A DNA stretch of 64,000 bases, taken from positions 2,570,501-2,634,500 of the forward strand of contig JAQPZY010001689.1 in assembly GCA_029931535.1 (NCBI GenBank). Reading direction: 5' to 3'. The DNA comes from Margaritifera margaritifera (lineage: Eukaryota > Mollusca > Bivalvia > Unionida > Margaritiferidae). The notes below the pieces were generated by a model. That model saw only the letters and a program-made list of their open reading frames with translations. It was not told where the DNA came from and searched no databases. A program made the translations under genes and the position numbers. Below are positions 1 to 12,500 of the stretch, one piece after another; positions within the stretch are counted from its first letter, which is position 1; each line of letters starts with the position of its first letter.

Positions 1-283
1 TCAGGAAAACAGATATTTGCAACCGACAAATTACCATTTATGTCCTGAAATTCTCAAACACATGACTGTTATCTCCTTCTAACACATTCTTGAAATTATT
101 TTGAAAAATAGCTGAAAATTTAATTTTCTATATGACCAGGAAATCAAAATGGTGTCAAAGTTTCAGACATGATATTGGGCATTTTGCTGATGCAGATTTC
201 AATGTTCAACCAACCAGAAAGTGCACTGCATTCGCAGATGTGATCGAATAAAGTTTTTATGGAACATAAGATAGTCTCTAAAC

Positions 284-504
284 CTGTGTAGAGGAGAATC
301 CTCCTTGAGCATTTCTCTGTTTGGTCAGCCACTGTACAATAGGCTGTGCCTGACTAACAGCGTCCTCTTGTCCTCCTGCAATGTAGGCCATCAACACGTA
401 GGCAATCATCTCAACCTCGGCAGAGGGTGCTCTCTCGTAAAAGTAACTTTCATCATTTTCCTTCTTTTCCTCCTTTTCCCGGGTCCAGTGTTTCTGACCT
501 GGAT
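284..504 (-). CDS. A2M-like thioester-domain exon, last in window
   Basis: 221 bases, starting with two bases of a split codon after acceptor TGGCCAG and ending in phase 0 at donor CAG|GTTTAG. The peptide includes [39 protein letters not shown] and [19 protein letters not shown]. It corresponds to A2M 'VHWERP...[17 protein letters not shown]....[18 protein letters not shown]'. The next exon, expected to start DTVVAL, is not in bases 1-283. Confidence 0.93.
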
Positions 505-3500
505 CTGGCCAAGAAAGTAATTTACATTGTATGCCATCAATGCAAATATCCTACAGTATGCATCATACAATGAAATCACTTATTCTATTGTTTTTGTGAA
601 CAAAAGCCCAAGTGGGCCTAACAACACTTACCCGGCTCATATAACTTAACAGTTGACCTTTACACTAAGCAGTCTAATGTAATATTGTAAGAACATCACC
701 CTATGTAATTTTTTCTAGACTTTATATCTTGTTGATTTTTACCTATTTTACTAAAGTCTGATACAAATTCTTTCCAAAAGATAAAGCCATAATTAATATG
801 CATAGACTCTTGCTTATAATCAAATTCATACAGATCTTGAGGATGTAAACTTATGTACCAAGTTTTAGCGAAACTGGATGACAAGTACAGTCTCTAGATT
901 TCAACAGGTAACAAGCTCAGCCAAACATATACAAGATTGTCTCAATATATGCAGGTCTCACTTAATAGAACCTGTTTAGGACAATAATGATATAATCTTA
1001 TTTACCAAACTGGAGATGAAATAAGATCTCCAGAGTGGTAACAAGTTCACTAAAACTTTGATGATACAAGATTATTTAACTAGCATGATCAGAATCTGAT
1101 CAAAAATATAGTGTTGACAAGCTCAGTCAATCAGATGCAAGATCACATCATTAATATGCATGGCTCTTGCTTATAATAGTATTCAACCCTGATCTTAAGG
1201 ACACAAGCCTGCTTACCAAGTTTAATCAAAGTCCCATCAAATCTATAATATCTAGAGTACTGTGATAAAAATGTCAGCCAATCAGATGCAAGATCACCTC
1301 ATTAATATGCATGGATCTCACTCACAACTGTACTCATCAGAGACCTTAACCCTTTTGCAGCAGGATACGACTCCAGTCGTATGTTCACTACATTCCATCA
1401 CCCACTTCGCAGAAGCATATTTTTAACTGTATAATACGTCAACAATTTACGTGTACTCTTTTGAAAAGAAGGAAATAACGGTAGAAGGTACACATAGCAT
1501 TAACAGATTGTGTTTAAAAGACCCCAAAACTGGTAAAAATTCTATTTCAAAATCGAGTTTTAACGTGTGGAGATAAAAAAAAAATGGTGGTCATATACTG
1601 AAGAGGGAAGTGAAGACAGTTATGTGCTTGCTGAATTAGTTGAAAATAAAGACCATTTCATGTGGAAAATTGATATTCTAGGCAGTGGGGAACGTTATCT
1701 TTACTTCTTCAAAATGAATGGAGCTGATGATAACTGGTTATTTGAAAATTTTATTTCAAACATGAGTTTTAATGTGTGGAGATCAACATGGTGGACAGCA
1801 CTGAAACAGCAAGTTACGGCAGTGATGTGGATGCTGATTTTGATGAAAATATAGACAATTTTGTGGGCATTGCAGATCATGAGCTTGACGAAATGAACAG
1901 AGATGATGATAACTGGTTAGTAGAAAATTTGATTTCAAAACTGAATTTTAACGAGTGTAATTCAAAATGGCAGACAGTACTGAAGTGGCCATGATGTGGA
2001 TGCCGATTTTGATGAAAATATAGACAATTTTGTGGGGGAAATTTATATTTTAGGCAGTGGGGATCATGATCTTGTTTGCATCGAATGAACTGAGTGGATG
2101 ATAAATAGTTAATTGGTATTTTTGACTCGGATATTGACGATGATGAAGACATGGATGCTTTTCAAGCTAAGTGGACATTTTGAGAACTTCACTTCTCATA
2201 AAGTTCGCACATATACCGATGTTGGGTGTGTGCATAATATTATGAAATTTTACTGCATTCCTGGAAATGGACCAAAATAAACCCAACAGAAATCTGATAT
2301 TACATTAAAATTTATTGTGGAATAAAAACACTGGACCAAAATGAAAAGCTTTATTGACTTACCAGTATGGATTATTCTGTTTGTTCTCCAATTCTCAATT
2401 TAATAAAATTCTAATAACTTTTGACATTCTTGATGGATTTTTATTATTTTGTCACCTTATGGCGTAAACTTCCACCCATTTCATACACTTACATATAGGA
2501 GGTAAAATGAATATTGTAGATAGGAAAATTGCATTGAAAGTAAGTTAGAAAATATAAATATAAAGCATGTTTTTTTGCTTACATAACTTTACTTTCAACT
2601 GAAGTTTTATGTCTGAAATTTTCAGTGAAAAAATATATGACCTTAAGGAAAATTTTATGCTTTTTAAAATGGTATACAACATTGACAAATAATTTTGAAA
2701 AATCGTCCTGTAAAGCCAGATTGACCAATATCACTGCATTCTCTCATGCTGCTACACCAGTGACTGAAAAATTTCCAGTTCTACACAACTGCCTGTCTGA
2801 TTGGACTTCAGTATGAAAAGGGTTAATATTTTGAGTCTATTTACCAACTTTTATTAAATTCAGGTCAGAAATACATTCTCTAGAGTGGCAATGAGCTCAG
2901 CCAATCAGACAAAAGATCACCTCATTAATATTATTACTATTAGTGAACTCCTGCAAGATCTGATCATACAAGCCTACATAGAATTGTTATCAAAATTTCA
3001 TCTACATAGAATTGTTATCAAAATTTCATCTACATAGAATTGTTATCAAAATTTCATCTACATAGAATTGTTATCAAAATTTCATCAGAAATATGGTTTC
3101 CAGAAAGGTAAAAAGCTCAACCTATCAGATGTAACATCACCTCATTATTATGCATGGATCTCACTCATCAATGAACTCGTACAAGATACTGATAATATAA
3201 GCCCATATTCCGAATATGATCAGAATCAGATCTGAAACACATACATGTGACAGAACAGAGAAGTCAGCTTAGGACAAATTGGGAGATTTGCAAAATGTGG
3301 TTGGGTGTTTTGACTTCAAAAGAGTGAGGATTTCCAATGAGAATGGCAAATTTTTCATAGTGGCGCATGTCTTCGACTTTCTTATCCAAATGAGGACCCA
3401 AAGCTTGGGTCACTGTGCAAGTAGTTTTTGTCTGTTTGTATGAGAACTTTTGTGTGATTTTCGAGTCAGGGAACATTATTTTGTCTAGATCTAAGAAATT

Positions 3501-6500
3501 ATCTGCTACCGTAAATGGGAGATTATGTATGACTATAAAGTTGGCGAACAGTGTCTCAGCACATATATCTTGATCCACATTTGATGCATATTCCGTGAAC
3601 ATGGATATCAGTGATAGTGTATTTGTTGTCACGTTTAATATGCTTTAATATGCTGCATGATGTGTTTGTTATGTCCTTCTTGCCACCATAGCAGATTTTA
3701 AAATCAGCTTTACAGGAAGGGCAGAATGCATGTTCATGTCCTTTGAACTTGATTCCAACCACTGAAATTCCCACTTCCATCCATCATTGAATTTTGTGTG
3801 ATATTTCAGTTGCTTAGAATTTGCTGCTTTAGCTAGGGAGATAACGCACGCTTATACATCTTTACAAACTTTAAACACTGAAGCCAAACCGACTGTGTTT
3901 TATGCTGATTAAGCTCTTTACTAATCCCAACATAATTAGTTAATATCTTTAATCCTTTTGAAATTACTTCTAATCACACATAGTATAATCCATGTCAACA
4001 AACTTCAAACACTGAAGCCAACTGACCCTGCCTACATAATCAAAGGGATGTTGATTGTTTATGCTGCTTGAAATTAGCAACTAAATTGTCTTGCCCTGCT
4101 TAAGCCAGTTCACAGTCATGTGATCACAGGCAGCTTTACCATAAATATACACACATGTACCACACTGGAAGCAAGGTGTGAAAAAAATGGAAAAAAATAA
4201 ACATTTTCAATAATAATTTTGCATATACAGAAGATTCCACTAAGTGATGGGAGGGACAGGATACACTCCTCAACTCATGAAGAAAACCCTCCTATCATGG
4301 AAGTTCATATATATGGAAACATGGCTTCCAGAATGGTAATGAGCTCAGCTAAATGGATGCAAGATATCATTATTATTATGCATGGATCTGGCTCATCAAT
4401 GAGATCATTCAAGATCATGCTGATATTAAACCATATTATCATGCTGATATTAAACCATATTCTAAGTTAGATGAAAATCAGATCAGAAATATGACTTCCA
4501 GAGTGGTAGCAATCTCAGCCAATCAGATGCAAGATCACTTCATGAATCTTGCCCGTTATCAAATGCATCTGAGATCTTGATGATATAATCCCATATTCTA
4601 TGTCTGATCAAAACTGGATTAGAAATATGACTTTCAGAGTAGGAACAAGCTCAGCCAATCAGATACAAGATCACCTCCTTAATATATGTGAATCTTGCTC
4701 ATTACTGAACTCCTCAAGATTTTCATCATATAATGCCTTTATTCCAAGTTTCAACAAGATCAGATCAGAAATTCAGCTTTCAGAAAGGTAATAAGCTCAA
4801 TCAGATGCAAGATCACCTCAATAATATGCATGAATCAATAATATACATGAATCAATAATATGCATGAATCAATAGTATGCATGAATCAATAATATACATG
4901 AATCAATAATATGAATGAATCAATAATATGCATGAATCAATAGTATGCATGAATCAATAATATACATGAATCAATAATATGCATGAATCAATAATATGCA
5001 TGAATCAATAGTATGCATGAATCAATAATATACATGAATCAATAATATGCATGAATCAATAATATGCATGAATCAATAATATGCATGAATCAATAGTATG
5101 CATGAATCAATAGTATGCATGAATCAATAATATACATGAATCAATAATATGCATGAATCAATAATATGCATGAATCAATAATATGCATGAATCAATAATA
5201 TACATGAATCAATAATATGCATGAATCAATAATATACATGAATCATGCTCATTATCAAACTTTTTCAAGACCATAATGGTCTAATCCAACATTCAAAGTT
5301 TGATCAAAATCAGGTAAAAAATACAAGTGCAAGCAAGCAACTGTTGACAGACAGATGATACATGATGGACACATGGCAATACTATAAGCTCACCTGGACT
5401 TATGGCCAGGTTAATCTAAAAATAACATTTTCCTTGGTTCCTAAATTAATTGACTGGAGTGAGGATGAAGTCCTGTTGTTTTCACAGAAGAAGATTTGTT
5501 AAGTCTTTAAATTTGTGGTTTGTAGCAGTTATGAGTAATTGTATCCCATAAAAATTAGTGAATTCAAAGTCAATGGCATGAATGTCAAAATTAAATTACT
5601 TGAACAAAGTAAAGGAATCTTGATTGCTATCAGAAGGAAAACTTGTAACAGAAGACAACTATTTTACCACCTCCACCCAAGAGGTGTTGCCTAATATGTG
5701 TGCAGATCACTCAGATAAATATGTGTGCAGTTCACTTAGATGAATATGCGTGCAGATCACTCAGATGAATATGTGTGCAGTTCACTCAGATGAATATGTA
5801 TGCAGTTCACTCAGATGAATATGTGTGCAGTTCACTCAGATGAATATGTGTGCAGTTCACTCAGAATTCATAGTAAATGGCATGAATGTCAACATTCAAT
5901 TACTTAAGTCACGTAAAGGAATCTGAATTTATTCTGAAGGAAAACTTGTTGCAGACGACAAGTATTTTACCTCCTCCACCTATGAGATGTTGCCTAAATC
6001 TGTAAATTTTTAATTATTCAGATTAAACTTTCATTACAGTGCTTACAAGTTTTAAACAAATGTGCCAAAAAATTATAATTTCATGAATGAAGTTTCACTC
6101 CAGATACTCACTTGGCACCCTTGTCCTGGCTTCCAGCTCAGCCATAATTTGTTCCCGTTTGGGGCTGTTGACATTGTACAGGGTATAGGCATAGGCCATG
6201 ACAGTTAATGTGTACGTGTCTGCATTTGTCTGCTGCTTATCCAAACATGTGAAGCCATTGACAACAGCTGGATTCTGGAAAATAGGACAAAGTTGAAAAA
6301 TCTAGAAGAATCTACATGAAACTGGATTTGGATTTTTTTTTGACTCAGCAACATACTACTTTTAAATCTTAATCATTATGCTTGTAGTTTTTACTGATTT
6401 CTAATAACGTTTCATTTTAATAGATTCCACTGGTCCTTTTTCTTTGATTTTTACAAACTTTTTCTACTATTCTGTTTTTTGGGTACCATTTTCAAAAGAA

Positions 6501-9500
6501 TAATTTTAATTTTGGTAAAAATGCTTTGCTAGTGTAAACATGTAGCAATGGCTTTTTATTTGTGGCATCTACATGGGGACAGGGGGAATTCACTAAAATT
6601 AGTGGATTGGCTATCAATCTGTACATTCATAATTTGCCAACTAGAGTAAAGTGAACAGTACATTATACACATGCTCAGTGTTTAACCCTTTACCTCACAC
6701 AAGCACTTTTGGATGACTCTACTGGATTCCAGTGGAAGCACCTTTCAATGCCACGGCTGAATTTGCATACAAGCACATTTGGATGCCTGTGCACCATCTA
6801 CACAGAAGCGAGTTTCAACGCCTACATTAAACATTGGTCATTTTGAGCTGGTTTTTATAGTGCCACCTTGAAGTAAAACCCCCTATTAGAAACTATAGGC
6901 ATTCAGGAAAATGACCATAACGTCACATAACATAGTTGCTATTTAAGATATAGTCATAATCTGCCATTTAAAGTAACTGGTTTGAGTTCTCCTTTATCCA
7001 AAATGGAGCTTGCGGACTTCATTCAGCACTTTCTTGAGTTTGGATGATTAGAATTATGACCCTGAAGGCTTAAGTAAGTCAGATACAGGCTCCAACATCA
7101 ATGTAGGCTACACTAATTTTTGATAATTTATCAAATTCAGATGATTTAGTGATACAAACGTAGATAACAAACCAGATTTCAAGATCCACAAAGTTTGAAC
7201 AAGGTCCATAATCCAGATAATGTTATTATGCAGAAACCAAAATGGACTGATGGATGGATTGATAGAGAGATGGAGACACATCATAGCATGATACATTCCA
7301 CCTTATGTTAGGCATATAAAATTTGATGTGGCTATGACCTCCCTGATTGCCCTCGATCCAACACCATATGTTAGGCATATAAAATTTGATGTGGCTATGA
7401 CCTCCCTGATTGCCCTAGATCCAACACCTTATATTAGGCATATACAATTTGATATGGCTATGACCTACCAGATTGCCCTAGATCCAACACCTTATGTTAG
7501 ACATATTAAATTTGATGTGGCTATGACCTCCTGGATTTCCCTAGATCCAACATTTTTGGAACAAACAGGCAAAGCTATTTTCATTGTGGCAAAGTGTTAA
7601 TATATCTATCACATACATTTTTATCAATTCCACCCTCTAGCAGTGCAATCAATCCAAAAGCTGTCAATCCTCCAGCATTCTCCCCATCTGCAAGTCCTCC
7701 TTTGAGATAATTGCTGAAGACTTTACCCACACTCTGGATACAGCCATTTTTATTCTGGTGATTAAGAAGCCACTGCATGCTGAAGTTGAGGTCTTTGCTG
7801 TCAATATCAATGAATGTCCATGACTGGGCCATGGATTTGACAACAAAAGCTGTCAACCAAGTACTTCCTGTACTGTTCTGATACTCATTGTCCCCCCAGG
7901 CACTGTAGGAACCATCATGATGCCTGTACTTGAGTTGACGCTGGTATCCTGTTTAAAGTACATTAAGTTATACAATTCTGGTTAAAAACTAGAACTGTGA
8001 TCATGGAATATGAATACCATACCACACTCACTTTTGCACTGAGATACTTTCAATAGCTAACTGTGTATAAGAAACTGACACAAAAATAAAATATGTGTTG
8101 CACTAGTTCATCATTGGGGAACTTTTCAACCTGGTTTGTAGATTCTTATCTGAAAATGTAGGAAGAGTTAGCATGACAGATGGACAGAGGTGATGACAAT
8201 ATTCCTTAGACTGAAGAGTATCGGATAAAATGTGGATGAACTAGAACTCATCATCATCCACGTGCTTTTCTCAGTTATTACTAAACACCCCCACCCCCAC
8301 GATTACATATACATGTATAAGTGTCCCCAACCCCATGTTCTGCCCCTGGGGGATGGAACTAAATTCCCAAACTACTGTGCAAATCTACAGACCCCCCCAC
8401 CCATACCTCTATCATAAACAGTGTAGTAGGAGCTGCAAGACATTACATATATGCACATGTCTGGACTGGCAGGATAACATATTCTCCCAACTCTTTTAAG
8501 TGTAGACAGAGATTTTACAAGTGGAACACACATGTGGAAAATCCTTTTCTCTCATTCCTATACATGTGTGATACAGTTTGCCCATGTGAGAAAGCTATGT
8601 GTGATACAGTTTGCCCATGTGAGAAAGCTATGTGTGATACAGTTTGCCCATGTGAGAAAGCTAAGTGTGATACAGTTTGCCCATGTGAGAAAGCTATGTG
8701 TGATATGCCTATCCCACATTAGTACACTCAGTGACTCAATAGATGACATCATCCTGACATCATGAATGTATCAAAATGTTTCTAGCAGATTTAATACTGT
8801 TAAGATAAATTTTAAAGGTTTATAAACAGTAATAAAGACTTTGGAAAAAAGCTGCATTCCTGTAACTATATCTATACTGTTGATCAGTCATCTTTTTTCT
8901 GGTTAGAAATTTGAGAAAGATAATCCATCATACATGTTGGTGTGTGATACCTAGTTAAGTCCCTATTTTGGGATCAGAATTTGTGGGTAAGAAACTCAGC
9001 AAAGCCTTGTATGGCCCACAAATTCTGATTCTAAGGTGGGATTTCCCTATTCCACACTAATGCATATGATGGATTCTATTAATCCTACCTCACATGACTG
9101 TTATCCTACCTCACATGACTGTTATCCTACATCACATGTCTTTTATCCAACCTCACATGACTGTTATCCTACCTCACATGACTGTTATCCTACATCACGT
9201 CTTTTATCCTACCTCACATGTTCTCAAAATAGCATTTTGATTGATGCAAAATCACTCTAACTTAAGAGTCCGACGCTCACCCAACTGAACAACAGCAGCT
9301 CCCTCTCTCCTAAAAAAAGGCAGAACATCTGGAAGAGTATGTACTCAATTGTCATGGAAGCCAACTCCTGTAGGCTTTGGCATGATAGTGTTGCCTTATT
9401 GGAGAAAGTTTCCTAGGCAATTTCACCAAAAGCTATAAATCCCATGCCTGGAGGAAAGGTTGTGCTGTCATGAATGGGGTCTGGTCATCATCTGGGAAGC

Positions 9501-12500
9501 CATAAAAGGCCCAACAAGGTTCAACTCTCATATTTGTGGTGTCATATCTCATAGATAGAAATTGGAGAAAGTCAACTGTCCATGCCAGTGAAATGACTCC
9601 AGGATGTCTTGAATGGAAATACTGTGTTCAAATATGAGACTCACTGAAATAACTCAAATTTCATGATCTGAGATCTTCACAAGGTGGACCTAATATTGAG
9701 AGAGTTCATAAACTGATTAAATGATTCACCTGAACCATGAGGCCAGTTCTTGAGGAGTGATGTCTTGCTTTCCTGCCTTCATGGGCAGGAAAAGTCAGTG
9801 TCAGGCACCACAGACCTCGTATAGCACCGGAGTGTGTGAACCAGATGCTGCAGCTCTGCCTCTCTTGACAAACTGATTGAGGAAAGAGGGGAAATTGGTT
9901 ATTTTCCAATTGCCCATAGGTGGCAACCTGTTCTTGAAGACAAATCAAGGTTGTGTCATCAGCATGGCCAAACTATTCAATCAGATTTGGAAGTAATTTT
10001 AATCCACAAGCAGGAAATGCAGTTTGCTCACCTTGCATGCTGAATCTAAAGCTATCGGGAAATACGCATAATGAAGCTGAAGATAGAGGCTCATAACTAT
10101 TGAATATTCATATAAATTTGCATGCAACTCATTTTAATTTACAGAATAAAAATGTGAACTTTACTCTACTTAACTGCATATGTTCATATGGAGAGAGGTT
10201 TTTAGAAAATGGTTGTTTTAACTTTTGACAAGAACCATTTACAAATTATATACCTTTATATAAAAAGAAGGATTGAATTTTTGTTTAAAAATCCACTTAT
10301 GAGGTCTCAGATAAAACAATTTCCATGCATTCCTCCTTAGATTGAGTGAGTTGCAACAGATACTCATTGGTGTCATCACTTTGCTCAACACAGTACACTT
10401 ATCACTTATCGCTACTTACAGTCTTACTAAAGATCCACTAGCAATCTTGATACTAGAAGGGTTTTTAACCTGCTGACTTTATTCTGAACATAATATTTTC
10501 ATGATCTGAACCCATTTTAGTTTCAAGTTTGCATTAGGTGCCTGTGTAAAAAAAAGCAAAGTCTGCTTCCTTTGTGACATGTTCTAAACTGACAAGTAGG
10601 CAAAATGGGCAAAAGTAATCAATAATTGACATATGCTTCAGAGCTTGTTAAAGGTAGAAAATGCACACAGATATTCTCAAGGTGCAAATCTGCATTTACT
10701 TGACCCAGGGTCAAGTAAGTAATAAAGTTTTCCTTGGCACAGCAAATTATTATGGAGTCAGGACGAGAGGACGAGTGGTTTTCCTGAGCCTTGCTTATGT
10801 CTGGTTGGTGCCCTAACATCTACTTCAATGTAATCCAACGATGGACTGTATATTTAATGCAGCCGTTGTCAAGGACAACCAGAGCATGGGATTCTACATT
10901 GAAAATTACACCTACAGTCGGTAGACTTCTACGTATTTTGCAAGGTCTGATATTCACTCACTGCAAATGTGAGTTGGGGTTGTTGAAGGTTACTATTAAC
11001 GATAATGCTTAACACTGTGTTCCCAGTGCAAAAGACCAAATAATAAGCAAAGATTTATTGCAATACATTTTTGTTAAATTCACAAAACAAAAGGGGAACT
11101 GGAGAAGATAAGTTTTATTATTTTTCTCTCAAATTTACCAAGATCAAACATCGCCAACAACATTTTGGTACAGTGTGATCCTAGACTGGTCTTCTTATCT
11201 TCTGCACAAAAAAGATACTGATAGGGAGCAGACCAAGGGATAGCCATCCTACTTGACCAATCTGATCGCCTGAATGCTTGGCTTGGCTATACAAATATAT
11301 TGAGGCAAGCACCCAAATGATCCATATAGCTTCTGCTGGTTGGGAACAAACCTTTCTTTCTCAAAACCTTTTCCCAGTAGCATGGGCACACTGCATGATG
11401 TCTGAACATGTCAGAAATCATGGAACAATAACCCTTGATAGTGATGGGTGCTAACTTATTCTCCTCAAGAAGGAAAAGGAAGAAGTCAGCAAATTGAGGA
11501 ATCAAAGCTAGAAGAGGCGTGATGCTGTTGTCCCAAAAATAATACCAGTCAATGCAAATGCACCACATTCCTACATATGCCTTCAAAATGGAAGGCCTTC
11601 TAGCTGTGCCTTCAAAATGGTTGGCCTTCTAGCTATCAAGAACATCTCCATGACTCAAGTGTTGAACTCTTTTCATGCAACATACCCCTGAGATGAGCCA
11701 GGCATAAAGAAGAAGCTCGTCTGAGCATGGATGGAACAATGGTGACCGCAACATAAGGATTGCAATAATCTTTCCTTCAGATAGAGAGATTGAGTAGATT
11801 GCTTGACCCAGAATTTGTCCCACATGAAAGTCAAAATCAGAACTCTACAGCCAGTTTGGCCCCTTATCTTCTGAACTACCTTTGGGATCAGGGAAGCCCA
11901 CTCACACCTCCAGCTGATCGATAGGGCACTGAAGGCCCTGGCCTTGAGGTCTGGGAATAGAGAGACGAAGGTAGGCAGTTTGCAGTTCCACCCTGTTGCA
12001 AGTCTATCATCAGGAGCTCCCACATAGTACAAACTTGATGAAAGACTAGTGTAAAGACCACACCGTGTAAAGCAGTTGGCTTCTCCTTAAAACAAATCAG
12101 CCAGTATATGATGGACTTGCACTGAGATCAGGTGCGCAAACTCAAATACCACAACAATAGTTCCAATGATTTGGTCACTCATTTTTTGACAAGATAATTA
12201 ACCAGCACAGAGCTGTTCGACATTATCAGGACCACCTTTCTGTGTATTGGAGCATGGAAAGCATAGAGAACAGCATTCATCTAAAAGAGGTTGATATGAA
12301 GGGCTTTCTCCTTTTGCATCCACTTGCCACTGTCTGTCATGAAGCAGGGCAGTAAGTGGGTTCACCAACCTAACAAACTGGCATCTGTTCAGATCATACT
12401 TCTGGTTGGGGAGTTTCCAGATGTACTCCTGCTGCTAACCACTTCCTGTTTTGCCCCTAGAGTAGGAAGCGACATATTTCAATTGAGGCGATTATCTGAT

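Larger units (their letters stand above)
505..6111 (-). other. Intron of the A2M-like gene, repeat-rich
   Basis: A 5.6-kb intron. It holds old copies of a dispersed ~150-bp repeat, a piggyBac derivative, a hAT-like relic and three minisatellites, each listed separately. Bases 505-890 and 3790-4200 show no recognisable feature. Confidence 0.8.

Noticed and set aside
4819..5425. CRISPR-like regular repeats
   Set aside because: Contiguous tandem copies without spacers, in eukaryotic intron sequence. The same applies to all other arrays in the window.
8532..8765. Cys-rich repeat peptide ([11 protein letters not shown]) that resembles a secreted Cys-rich peptide
   Set aside because: It is produced by a 33-bp minisatellite that is open in several frames on both strands, with no signal peptide or splice context.
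9243..9302. Functional tRNA gene
   Set aside because: Only D-arm and anticodon-arm resemblance; no acceptor stem or TPsiC arm can be formed.
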